Assembly: GCA_025769875.1 (NCBI GenBank)
Contig: JAGFNK010000131.1
Span: forward strand, 52,568-116,567
Source of the DNA: Russula earlei
Taxonomy: Eukaryota; Basidiomycota; Agaricomycetes; Russulales; Russulaceae
DNA: 64,000 bases
Reading direction: 5' to 3'
Part shown: one piece after another, positions 11,975 through 23,140 of the stretch
How positions within the stretch are numbered: the first letter of the stretch is position 1
How the letters are laid out: each line of letters begins with the position of its first letter
Translations under genes and position numbers: made by a program
The notes under the pieces: model-generated
Told to the model about the DNA's origin: nothing
Seen by the model: the letters and a program-made list of their open reading frames with translations, nothing else
The model's database searches: none

Positions 11975-12709
11975 GTTACAGAGCAGGTTGGAATAGATCT
12001 CTGAGTGATTCCTTTTGAACGTTGTGGGAAATCCTGGTCACCGCGAACAGATCTGGATAAGCTTTTGCTCTGCACATTGTAAGCGTGCTTTGAACTATAT
12101 ACGGAACGATGCTTGGGTATTGAGACAGTACATTTTGCATCCTGTAATACGTAGCCAACTGTCTTCACGACTTGTAACTCGACTTGTTCTATGATGCCGC
12201 TCATAAGCAAGTCCAGTGGTGTCTTCACAACTAGTCAAGCAGGACATACAGAAGTCGCGACGTTGGGCTCGCCAATCACGAAGTTGTGTGAGCGTTCGGT
12301 ACTCGAATTATCAGTCCGATGCCATGTCTAGGCTTTTATACCGATAAAATGTAGTTCGGCCATTGGAGGAGCCTTCAATTTGATGATCAACAAACCCTTG
12401 ACTCCGAGGGAATCCCGCATGCGTTGGTTGCACAAGTTCGCTGGGCCGCCTGGACGACTCATGATAGGTGAGGGACTGCCGTTGCATCGTATATCAGAAC
12501 TGGAAGAAAAAAAAAAAAGGTCCAGTCAAATGGACTGCGTACTGAGATTCGATTGCCCATTTCGAATACTAGTCGCGCACCCGACTGAGGTTTGAACATC
12601 CACGTAAGAAAGGGCGACAGCCCTAGCAACGCATCAAGTCAGTACTGTGACCCGGACACTCCAATGCAAGACGTCTCCTCAAAGACCTCAACACGCAAGA
12701 ACGGGTCGG
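11975..12709. other. Intergenic region, no gene seen
   Basis: Short frames only. There is a run of A residues at 12509-12518. Nothing here has a recognisable motif. Confidence 0.4.
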
Positions 12710-13730
12710 ACGAAAGACGGCTTCCATATGCAGTGCATCAGATAACATTGACATCGATCTAGCGCCCGCAGGAGAGAAAAGGGACGTGGTATCACATCGG
12801 TAACTCGAAAATCCTATCGTGAGCGGACAAGGGCACCTTGACGGGACATTGGAGAACTAACCCAAAGCTGTTTCTGAAGGGAATTAATCAAATCCACGCT
12901 CTGGTCCCCTCGTTTTGGGGACCTGTCGGAGGCTCTGAGAAGAGTCGAAACCCAGCTAGTGCTGCCCCATATCACCGGGAACAAGACTGGATAGCGGTGG
13001 CCGGTAGAATGAAGCAGCCACAGGCACACGACGAAAAGCGTTGAATCACATGGGGCACTAACTGTCAGTACAGCCTGAAAGCGGCTGGACGGTTAGACCC
13101 CTATGCGAGGCGAAGGTGAAAATCCGCTGTGCCGTGATAGCTAAACGGATATAGACACACGAGGACCCCAGGGTCGAAAAGCATGGATATTAATACCGTT
13201 CTTTGCGCGATTTCCCAATAAATCAACGTGTGAACGTGATTCAGTGTTGACTTCCGGACCAAAATCCGCCTTTCGACGTTGTGCAAGTGACAGTTGGAAA
13301 AACGGTTAACACCGCTGGACCTAAAGCCTGGTGCCCATTCTCGCGAGGCAGTGGCTGTTGACGACTCGAACACACCCAAATTGTGCTTGACTCGGGGGGA
13401 AGGTCTTCCCGGGCCGAGAACGATTGTGAAATAGGGGATGTAATAAATTTGGACTTTGTGCGATGAATTGTAGACCACAACTCACAATATGAACCAAGCG
13501 GGCATAAGTGTCGCAGTTTGCCCAACATGGCATCCCTACATTCATTATCAAACCACGTCCGGTCTGCAAGGAATGTTCCAAGAGATCATGTGGTAAGATG
13601 ATAAAGTCGGTTAAAGGGGCCCATTCTCACATGGCGCACCCTTCTGACTCCGATAGGAAGTGGGAGGTACTTCGCAGACGAATTTGCCCAATGGAGAATG
13701 GTAGGTTTTAGGATTGATTGAGATAGCGGC
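12710..13730. repeat. Diverged segmental duplicate, unit B (partner 4550-5740)
   Basis: Same block order as unit A: GCATCAGATAACATTGACAT at 12736, AGAATGAAGCAGCCACAGGC at 13005, and the GAGAATGGTAGG block at 13692. It lies 2.4-3.4 kb upstream of the start of F-box copy B, whereas unit A lies 1.0-2.2 kb upstream of copy A. The extra distance here is taken up largely by the methyltransferase pseudogene, which has no visible counterpart upstream of copy A. Confidence 0.6.
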
Positions 13731-16204
13731 CTCCTGAAATACTTCTCGGTAGTCGGTTCCTGCGACAGAGAAGTCTGGAAGAATAGCGTTACCTTGCATG
13801 TGCCCTCAAGATTCACTGGCATGTCGTACATCATGGGTTGAACCAATATGTGGAAAACTGAACCACCACACATGCAAATCTGCACTAGTTCGGCTGCAGA
13901 TTATTGTACGAAGAGTTACGTCTCCATCAATATTTCAAACGAAACGGCACCTCAGGGACGAAAATCATTTGGTCGGTGGATAAACTTCAAGTTTGGGTGA
14001 AAGATGCTCTCTTTTCGTTAGGAAGACTTCTTGGAGACCCTGCATGAAGACTCCAAGGAAAACCCCCACAGAGATTGTTGTGTTTCGGGGTGTTAGATAG
14101 TGCGACTCATAAACGTCCATCAGAGCGCTCCTGAAACCGTAAAAACCGGTACTCACTTTATCTGAATATTCATATTCCGAACGGGTTACAAACTCTCTCA
14201 ACCCACGACATCCCCATTCTCGAGTCCAACGAGAGGCCAGGTTGAGGTACAGTTGCACGCTCTGTTGCCAAACTCGGATCACGAACATCGAAGGCCGAGG
14301 CTAGGGCAGGCACAAGACAGGAGTCTGACCGAAGATTAACGCCTGGGGATTGGAACAGAGTGGTGTGTTTTCGGAAATCATCGGAACGCTCGTGATGGCG
14401 GTCCCTCCGGCTCCGGGCGATTGGGCGAGGGGCATACAGATGGTGTCAACCGAACTGGTTTTAGAAGCTAGATTTTGGAAAGTCGAAAGTCGAAAGGAGA
14501 CGCGACGGCGATCTGCGTGAGAGATTACTTTTTTTTTTTTTTTCCCGCGACCAGTCAAGGAGGAAAAGAGAGGGATGTCACAGTGAACCTTCAGCTATCA
14601 TAAACGTAATTGGAAAGATTTACCCGAGCCCCCGTTACAGGTCGCGTTTCCGTGTGTTTCGATTTGTTGAGAAAGATATAGCCTTGGCGTTGCCTCTGGC
14701 AGAGGTACTGATTCATTCCAGATCATGAAGGATGGCCAAATGAGTATGGAGGAAGGCGGTCTGGGGCTGTTTCCACCACAACTACGGGTGCTAGTGAGGT
14801 ACTATCGGCAGAGCTCCGACGACATAGACACTGACTTGACATTTTGAATGGGAATAGCTCTAATAATGAGCGCGACCTGGGGCATGCTAGGCTGTGACCT
14901 AGAGATGAATAGCAGGTTCTCCGAGTCGCAGCAGGAGCGATCGACACGTAAATGCTGGCAATACATGGATTAGAACGCCGAGGCCTCGGGATCCACTCCA
15001 CTCGCGATCTCTAACGATGTCGATCTTTTTGGGTCTCTGTCTGCCTCTTATGGGCGACATGATCCGGAAGACCGCTCTCCATTTTATTTGCCGTATTTCC
15101 GGACGACGACCAAACAATAACTGCTTATCCGCTTATCAACTTATGATAAAGTACTTATCATTATAAATCGCCCTAAAAGTCTTGTTCCTACCTGCTCGTA
15201 TGTTTGCAGCTCGTAATATCTTCCAAAGCTCATGATCGAGTTGTAGTGTATCTGTAAAGTGCATAAGAAGGCTCACGTTAGGCCCGCGTTGAAGGTGTGC
15301 TCTCTCCCCTATGGATAGCCTCGCCCCCTTCACCTGACCGTTGGCCCACCCGTGATTTGTTTCTGAACTATTTCCAATCGTCTCCAGAATCAAATCATTT
15401 TTCATCACTGGTTTTTTTCCCTCACCAACGACACGCCGGTCAGAGAGCCAGTCCCAGGCTGGGCATGCTCAGTGGCTGATAATTATGAATGCCTGTGGAA
15501 TGTCATGTATCGGACGTCTGTCGTCACTTCCCCGCTCCGTTCTTCGTTCTTCGAGGTCAATGTCACGTCACCTCAGACAACATGTACGTTTGATACGTCG
15601 GCTTGTGGCTCCCACTCGTCATTCAGCTCGTGCACTGGCCCAATACAGTCTCTTGCCTACGCGTTCCACTGACGTCCGCAACCTGCTCGACGACTTGGAC
15701 CGCCGCGGCACGCTTGGGTCCTTTCTACGTCCATCTGAGTTCAAGCTTCACGACGGCTTGGTTCGACAGGCCTCTCGGGGGCCTCGAGAGCAGTCTAGCG
15801 TAACTATGTGCTGCAGAACCGGCGCCTTAGGACGACCAGTGGCCCAGTGCAGTGGGGTGAGGATACCACTGCTCGCAGCTGGCTGCCCAGACCGGTTCAT
15901 CGGGGACAGTGACCTGCTCGCTCCAGCTTGGGGATGGCGTGTTCCCTCTTCCTTGCATGCAGCAGCTCGTGCCCCATAGATGGGCTGCTCACGAACTTGA
16001 ACCACCGACCCGTTCCCTCATTGCTGGCTGTGTGTTCAGTTGCGGGCATGCCGCCTTGCATGATCCCAATTCTCTCCAGCTGTGCTCGTATTCGCTTCAT
16101 ACTTGGTACCGGTTACAAACAACCTTTCTACTCCACCGCTTTCTCGTTTCTTGCTTCAATGCTACGATATCAACTTTAAAACGACGCTCCCGCTCATACC
16201 AACG
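13731..16204. other. Gene-poor stretch; low-confidence frames only
   Basis: The minus frame ending upstream at 14288 contains a clean GTGAGT donor at 14154-14149, but no second exon or domain could be linked to it. A T-run lies at 14529-14543. The AT-rich 15120-15180 segment (TTATCAACTTATGATAAAG) and the frames at 15485-15979 show no recognisable product. The last about 130 bp (16070-16204) resemble the leader upstream of the small locus at 61911. Confidence 0.35.
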
Positions 16205-16348
16205 ATGCGCACTTCCACTGTTTTTGCCCTTTTATGCCTCGTCCTTGGCGTTTGGCGTTGCTCCTTCCTTCGCGTTTCCTTCAAGGTTTCCTTGGTGCGC
16301 GCACGTCTTCAAGCTCTCTTGTACCCTCAAGTTTACTTTACGTTGTAG
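16205..16348 (+). pseudogene. Small secreted-protein-like locus, copy 1 (paralogue at 61911)
   Basis: An ATG at 16205 opens a signal-peptide-like sequence (MRTSTVFALLCLVLGV). The frame then has to shift by one base to keep the shared GVAPSFAFPSR segment, next to a repeated GGCGTT that may have caused the slip. The locus at 61911 has the same layout: leader sequence with CATACTTGGT, signal peptide, GVAPSSALPS, then an AG acceptor after a pyrimidine-rich stretch (TTTACGTTGTAG here, TTTTACATTGCAG there). Downstream, a long open frame reaches 16703 but its sequence is low in complexity. Function unknown; secretion is inferred only from the hydrophobic N-terminus. Confidence 0.35.
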
Positions 16349-17086
16349 AGCTCATACAGGGCAGAATCCGCCCAACAAGTGGCACGAACGGCTACGCTCG
16401 GCACCTCGGATGCCCGCGCACAATCCGTATCCCCCCCCCCATAACGGAGGGTCAATCGATCGAAATCACGTCAACGGTTTTAATCATGGCGAGCTGCCCC
16501 CGTCGCCATTTCTCGACTGGCCGACTTGGTGTCTTGTCGACGAGCCCGGGCAGGTCGCAAACCCGTCGGGACCCGAAACGTCGAGACAGAGGACGTCGGC
16601 AGAAGGGACATCAGTAGCCACTGGGAAGCGGAGGCCAGGCGAGCTGTACAGGCCTAAGGGGCGCGATTCCAACCGACACTCGCAACTAGTCAGTGGTAGG
16701 TGAGTCTACCGAGAGCGCGACACCCGCGCATACAGATGGCAGACGCTCCGGGCGTCATGATATTTTGGATGTCTCGTTCGGATGACCCGTTCATTGCCCT
16801 AATCTAATGCCATGACATTCGTTCATATCATCGTCTTGATGCGGATAAACCGAGCGACAAGGAGACAATGCTTGGTGTTACTGATGCCTGGGGGTTAAGA
16901 GAAGGAGATGAAGTGCTGTTAGAGCACGTTCTGGGACGCGTACGAGGGAGAGAGAGCGCAGCGCAGAGGAGCGAGCACTCCCAGCGAGCGAGCGTAGTGT
17001 GGGAGCGAGTTGAAAGTGGTAAGGTTAAGGTTATGTGCGTTGCGTGCGCAGACAGCAGCGCACCACAACGTATTAATGTTTATTCA
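16349..17086. other. Intergenic region upstream of the phospholipase D gene
   Basis: Contains a C-run at 16431-16440 and a purine-rich stretch at 16937-17010 (GAGAGAGAGCGCAGCGCAGA). It should include the promoter of the gene starting at 17087. No TATA box is clear. Confidence 0.4.
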
Positions 17087-19717
17087 ATGCCATCCCCGTC
17101 CAGCATGCCCTCGCGGCACGTCCTCGAACTTTGTACCTCTTCCACAACGTTAATCTCAGAATCTGCGAAAGAACTGGATCAGCCCGTTGCAAGGGCGGCC
17201 AAGCGGCTCTCGAACAATCACGGTGCTGCATTCAAGCAGCACAGAGACGCACCACCTGAAGACAATCGGACCGACGAGCTCGGCATCGTGGAGAAGTGTG
17301 GAAGGTTTCCACGCAGGCCAAGCAACCTCTTTCTACAGGTAGTCTTGCTCACATCCTCCGCTGCTCTCTGCGACATCTTTAACACAGGTCTACCGCAATG
17401 TCCTACAAGCGTTGGATACCCACCCATTCGCAGGCCTAGTCTCTCCTTGTCTCCTTGGATGCTCCGGAGTCATTCCCCTCTCCATTATCTCTGTTATTCC
17501 GGACATAATGAAGCACTATGCAGACCTCATCGTCCGGGCAGAGGCAGAAATACTCTTCGCGACAAACTACTGGGAAAAATCAGCCTCCTCGAATATTATT
17601 TCCGACTCGCTGCGTGAGCTCTCCAAGCGCGTGGAAGCGCGTGGCGGAGCCAAGGTGGTCATGAAACTAATGTATGATCGTGGGAATGTCAAGCAAGCCC
17701 TGAAGCACCGCATCGTCGTCAAGCCTGTTTACTGGAGCAGAATAGGCTTACCGAACCAAGATGAGATCCCGGGTGTCGACCTTGAGGTTATCAATTACCA
17801 CCGCCCTCTTCTTGGGACGTTCCATGCAAAATATATAGTCGTTGATCGCCGCGTGGCATGTCTTAATAGCAACAACGTCCAGGACCGCCCCAATATAGAG
17901 ATGATGGTCCAGTTGGAAGGTCCAGTCGTCGACAGTATCTATGATATGGCATTATTATCCTGGTCAAACGCCATGAAACCGCCGCTACCCCTCCATGCAA
18001 TATCGCCTATATATCCTCACGTATACAAGTTTCACGAAGATAACGAATCGTTGAGATGTATGCGCTTCACGCTACCAGCACCGTCTTTCTAGCTTGCTGA
18101 GTCCACGCAGATATCAATGAAGAGACGATGGCCAGGGCAACCCGCGCCCATCTCAAAGAACGGCACATCATAAACGAGGCCCAGGGCGTACAACACGATC
18201 GACAACAGTGCAGTATAGATTCTGTGACGGCAGATATGAAGCGCGCGGACCTAATCGTTCGGCATCCGAGCATGCATATGCCCTCGCTCCCTAAAGATGC
18301 GGTCGACACAGGACGTCGAGGGTCTCTCAGTTCCCAGACCGAGAATCGAAAGCGGGGTGAGACGATGGAAAGTCACCCGAACGTGATCGAGCCCTCGCAG
18401 AGAGGATCTGCCAAGTCAAATGCCAATGGCGGCGCTTTGGGTCAAGCTTCAGTTGGGACACATACCCGTACGCTTGCATTTATTGGTCCCAAGTGGGACG
18501 AGGATCACAAGCTGACCGTTGACCTATCAGGGGAGAAAGATACGAGCATCAACAATAACGGCACCGTGGACGCTCCAACACTCCCGAATGCGAAATCAGC
18601 CGACCACCAGCCCACATCGCACGACGGTAGTGCTGGCGAGACTGGGGGCGACTTTTGCCCATATATACTACACGACCCGCACGAACCCGTTCCCATTGCT
18701 CTCGTTAACAGGTGCCCTACCGGACGTGTGCTTCTTCCCTGTTGGTTCGATCGACGCAAAGGGCTGATGGTTTGAATTGGCATGCAGGACCTGGACATTA
18801 CCGCATCCGCCGATTCCCGCAAGACGTTGCTTGGCTCAGCGCGATGCGCCTCGCGCAGAAAAGCGTCTTCATGTGTGTTCCACACCTATCTCGTCGTCCT
18901 CGGGCCGCGCGTGCTGAATCTACCCAGTCAAACTCCGACGTTTAACGCATCGCCCATCGTTTCCAGCGCGCTGGACGCCTGTCGGCGCGGGGTTCGGGTG
19001 ACGCTCTACCTCGACCTCGGTTTCAACGACCAGGGCGAGATGATCCCATTTCAAGGCGGCACGAACGAGGAAGTCGTGCACAGGATGTACACGACGCTCA
19101 ACTCGGAAAGAAACGGCGCGGAGAAGCGCCTCGAGGTTTTCTGGTACACCGGCAAGGACCAGACCAAGCCACTGAACGCGGCCATGAAGAGGCGTAATTG
19201 CCACGGTGCGTCTCGAAGTTTCGCTTCCGCGTGTCGGTGGCCGAGGAGGGTACAGACGAAGCTGATCGATGGCGTCGCGCCGGCTTGGGGCGGGGGCGGG
19301 GACATTGCAGTCAAGTTTATGTCCGTGGACGATCAAATCGCGATTCTGGGCAGCGGCAACCAAGGTGCGAGTTCTTCCACAAAAATCGCTTTATGTTTTG
19401 CGCATCGTTTCATTCTCTTTCCTACCACCCACACCGAATACCTTTCCCCCCCGTCCCCAGACACGCAGTCCTGGTTTCACTCGCAGGAGGTCAACGTCAT
19501 GGTTGATTCGCCGGAGCTCGTCAGCGCGTGGCTGCGCGGCATCGACGCGAATCAGAATACGCGACTGTATGGGCGGGTCAGCGACAGAGATGGTATATGG
19601 CGCAGCCGAGACGGCGAGGTCATCCAGGCGAGTGGAGTGGCTGCGAGTAGCTTCTTCACGAGGCTGAAGGGTCTGTACGGTGTTATGGCGAGGATCAGCG
19701 GGTCGGGTAAGTTTTAG
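17087..19717 (+). CDS. Phospholipase D, HKD superfamily
   Basis: Seven exons in phase give 740 residues: 17087-17338, 17388-18057, 18111-18711, 18762-18872, 18928-19205, 19311-19364, 19461-19717. Two HKD motifs are visible. The first (about residue 229) reads HAKYIVVDRR...LNSNN, with Asn replacing the usual Gly of GSxN. The second (about 637) reads HVKFMSVDDQIAILGSGN and is canonical; its His is joined to VK only after an intron is removed. Fungal relatives hydrolyse or exchange the head group of phospholipids through a covalent phospho-histidine. The segment before motif 1 (SGVIPLSIISVIPDIMKHYADLIVRAE) and the VNR/PQDVAWLSAM, YLDLGFNDQGEMIPFQGGTNEE and DTQSWFHSQEVNVM blocks are typical of this fungal group. 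An approximately 150-residue low-complexity linker lies between the two halves. The last exon could splice on at GTAAGT 19708, but the stop at 19717 fits the family end. Confidence 0.9.
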
Positions 19718-19900
19718 TCGTGACGGTTGTTGACGTTTTACGATGCCACGGACAACACACACCCACGCCTATGTTGTATTTGCAGGTCAACTTATTGTCC
19801 TTATCATCGTGTGTGTAGCGGGTCGTGGTACAAGCGTGAGTCGTAAACTGGACAGTCACAACAATTAAATCTTCAGATGGGATGTGGGATATGTAGATGG

Positions 19901-21725
19901 TCAGGCTGACTTGGGCGTTTCATTGTTCGATCTTACGTTGGCGTGTGGCGCATGATCGTCATCACTCTTCTGCGGTGCCTCGCCGACATGTACCACGGCG
20001 GTCTCGCCGATATCAATGACGCCCATCCCGCCTTCCGTCCACCAATCGCCCACGATCCGCGCCTCCTGTCCGTCTGCGTCGTCATCTCTGTCGCCTCCTT
20101 CGACATCCGCACCCACCTCGCGCTTGGCCCGCTCGAGCTCGACGATCGGATCGAGCGCCTCGACGTCGCTGCCCGCGAACGTGGCAAAATGCATGCCGAG
20201 CGAGTGGCGAGCGCGCAGCGCGCCGTGCATGCGCAGGGCCTGCGCCGGCGTCGCGTGAAACGCGGTGAGAAGGGAGTCGGGAGCGTGAACGAGCTGCGGC
20301 GGTGAGAATCAGCAAAAGGGCGTTCTTTTTTTTTTTTTTTTTTTTTCAGTTCCGTTTATTGTATTTTATTTTTATTTTTATTTTTATTTTTTGGGGGGGA
20401 GAGATTGGGGAAGGGAGAAACGCACGCGGAAGCCGAGGCGCGCGATGAATGAGAGGGTGCCGCCGCGCCAGATGGGAAGCATCGCGACGTCGAAGGGCCC
20501 ACATTTCGAGCCGATCTCTGTTTCACGTTTCGGCAAAAACCGTGAGCGGTGCCGAACGAGAGGAGGACAGAGTCGGACGGGGTACGGGACCTCTGAAGAT
20601 GGGACATGGGCCGTTGACAGTCATGTATCCTGAATCGCTGCGAATCGATGTCGACTTTTGACACGAGGTACGGGAACAAGATGGGGTTTACCCCGCGAAG
20701 AAGACGGAGGCACGGTCTCTCCCGGTGGTGCTGGGCAGCGCGCATTCGACGACCCAGCTAGCCCAGAGCGTCGTCCAACGATCCACAAAGCGGCGGCCTG
20801 GAGGAGATTGCGATTTCGGTCCCACCTCCAGAGCCAAACGAAATGGACGTACCGCTTGTGTGTTGGGCTGGAGTACACACGAACTTGAGCTGCTGAGCCG
20901 AGCCGGGCAGATTTGGCAGGGTGGTGTGATCCCACCAATCTAGCTCGGTGACCTGGGAAGAGGGGATGCCGGCCTCTTCAAACCAAGTCTTGTTGCCTTT
21001 TATTACGCGGTCATCGGGACGGAAAGGAAAGAAAAATAGAAACTCGCCTAAAGGGACGAGAAAATGGACATGCTCGGCGCGCAGCTCATATATTTTTTGG
21101 AGGGTGGGGAGATCGAGGTGGTCATAGCTGCACCATATCCCGCTTGAGGAAACTGCATTCACAGGACGGACGGGAAAACGCACTGGTTATGGGAGTAGAC
21201 CACGAATTGGAACTCCGGGAGCTCTGCGACGGCGCATGGAGGGGGAAGACGGCGTCGGACGCCCAACCAGGGCAACGGACCGGAGCAGTCTGAGAATATA
21301 GGGTCGAACAAGACGCGAAGGGGTTTGTCGTCAAGGCCGCCGCCGACGCACGGGAACTCTACGAGAAAGCTCTGATGAAGACGGACGAGCGTCAGAGTGC
21401 GGGACGGGGGGGGGGGAAGGTCGGAGCCACGACGCACCGCGTGCCCCAACCAGGTCGCCTTGAGATTTGGCTCCGAAGAAAGCGCTGTCGGGTGGCCCCA
21501 GTCAGGCCTGATGACCTTAATGGGCGGATGTGGATGGGATTCGGATGCGCGAACGCGCTCTATGGATATCGAGGGGAAACCTTGAAAGGCGGGAAGCCGG
21601 AGGCTGGCGAGGGACACGGGCCAGTAGTCGGAGGGAGGTGCAGCGTCAGACTCGGCCACTGTCCATGGATTCTGAAATAGAGAACGGGAAGAATTGGCGT
21701 GATGTTTCGGACGAGCTGACAGCAT
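19901..21725 (-). CDS. NAPE-PLD-type metallo-beta-lactamase fold hydrolase
   Basis: Eight exons in phase encode 445 residues: 21725-21438, 21371-21184, 21127-21048, 20996-20853, 20797-20692, 20637-20591, 20517-20426, 20293-19901. After splicing, the metal-binding motif SHNHYDHLD forms across intron 2 near residue 157. PLGNKTWFEEAGI, VTELDWWD, CTPAQHTSGR, WTTLWASW and FAGDSGY follow in the order seen in N-acyl-phosphatidylethanolamine phospholipase D. That enzyme releases N-acylethanolamines from membrane NAPE using two zinc ions. Intron 3 begins with GC (GCGAGT at 21047-21042), a minor donor class. Intron 7 (20425-20294) holds a T-rich tract. The C-terminal exon ends in an acidic tail. It converges on the phospholipase D gene, with 183 bp between stop codons. 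Confidence 0.92.
20325..20392. repeat. T-rich low-complexity tract (TTTTTA-like) inside an intron
   Basis: A run of about 20 T residues is followed by repeats of ATTTTT/TTTATT within intron 7 of the NAPE-PLD-type gene. It serves as an extended pyrimidine tract on the opposite strand only as A-rich sequence, so it is probably a neutral microsatellite. Confidence 0.7.
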
Positions 21726-21978
21726 ATTGTGGACGGGATGGCAAGTAGTCTTGTGCAGTGTGTGCAACTCTACTCTACTACTGTTGTACGTGGTGGTACA
21801 GAATGAACCCAGATCGGACATAAAGATCTCTAACCTTAACCCTAATATCGCGCGTAGGTGCAAAAAAAAAAACAGTACAAAAGCAGCGCTCTTTTTTTAG
21901 TACAATACGGCGGTACAGCATGAACCCAGATCGGACAGTACAAAAATTAACTGAGCTAAGCTAAGTACGTCGAGCCAA
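21726..21978. other. Upstream region of the NAPE-PLD-type gene
   Basis: The short block GTACAGAATGAACCCAGATCGGAC (near 21795) occurs again, nearly unchanged, near 21911, so this region has its own small duplication. An A-run lies at 21862-21871. No gene seen. Confidence 0.4.
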
Positions 21979-22137
21979 GTCACCGAGTCAAGTCCAAGCA
22001 AAGCACCCGTAGGCAGAGAACGAGGAGACGAGTCAAGCCCAAGCCAAGTCACCGTGTCAAGTCCAAGCAAAGCACCCGTAGGCAGAGAACGAGGAAACGA
22101 GTCAAGCCCAAGCCAAGCGCCCATAGGCAGAGACGTC
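21979..22137. repeat. 69-bp tandem repeat, two full copies plus a partial one
   Basis: Unit 1 starts at 21979 and unit 2 at 22048; both run GTCACCG...CCAAGCCAA with only a few differences, and a third partial copy (GCGCCCATAGGCAGAGACG) ends near 22137. Because 69 is a multiple of three, the minus strand carries a repeated 23-residue frame (LGLDS.PRSLPTGALLG), but it lacks a convincing start or partner exons. Confidence 0.75.
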
Positions 22138-23140
22138 GTCCAGCAGATCGCCTTGGTCTTGAGCGCGCAATGTGTTTTCGGAAGTACTTTGCAATCAGAC
22201 GAGACGTGCGTCCACGTCAACGCCGGGATCTAATCTGAAACCATCTAAACGGAATAAGCAAAGCGAAATAACTGAAGGAAAACCGAAGAAAGGTCTAAGT
22301 CTAACGTTTCCATGCCCTGCGTAGACCATGCGTGGACGTCATGTGCGTCGTGTTCAGGTAGGCGGGCGTGATCTCTGCCATAATAGGTCAGTCTCGCGAT
22401 GTCCCTTTTAGGCACTCACCTTCCCTAGTTTCCTTTGCTCAATCTCACGCGAACCTACCGCAAGCACGCACTTTGAACCAACCGATACACGTGGACATGG
22501 GACAGAAACAAAGCTGGCAAAAGAGACATTGGGCAGGTGCAAATGGCAATGGCAATCAAACGCATAGAGGCAAAACAAGCACGCAATGACAGATCAAGTT
22601 CTTGCAATTTTTTTGTTTGTTTTGTCCGCACATTCTTGCGGTTATTTTGCGATTTTTTTGTGATTATTTTCCGAAAATTTGTGATAACGTTGCGATAGTT
22701 TGATTTTTGCATCGTTTTTGATGTTTTTTCGTTTTTATAAAAACTTTTGCGCTTTTTTTGGCGTTTTGCTATGTGTTTTGTCGAACCCAAACCAAAAGAA
22801 CACGACCGACGCTAGACGCTAGGGGGAATAAAACAGACAGCAAAACAACAACAAACGGAGGAGAGGTAGGGGTTGGGGTGGGGAAGCGGGGTCCGCCGCC
22901 CGACGCGCAAGTCTCCGCCGCGACTCGGAGAACCCGCGCGCCGAACAACGGCACTGGCGCACACCACCACATCGTCGCCGCGACTCGACAGCCGTGGGGC
23001 ATAACGCCAGTGGTAATGGAATGGTGAAAGGGAGGACGCAACTATGATTGTGAGGCATGAAAGCACCCGTTATGGACAGCCTTCGGCGATGTATTGCCAT
23101 TCGGAGAGACAAGAGCGAGAGGGAGGACCGGGATTGTTTG
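22138..23140. other. Intergenic region with T-rich block
   Basis: Positions 22600-22780 are T-rich with many TTTTTTG words. Long minus-strand frames here result from low stop frequency rather than coding. No gene is supported. Confidence 0.4.

Noticed and set aside
15909..16703. 264-codon plus ORF
   Set aside because: It crosses the signal-peptide locus in a different frame from the ATG at 16205 and has low-complexity Pro/Ser/Arg composition; no domain or splice support.
21830..21846. TTAACCCTAA, telomere-like
   Set aside because: Only one unit is present; there is no array and genes continue on both sides.
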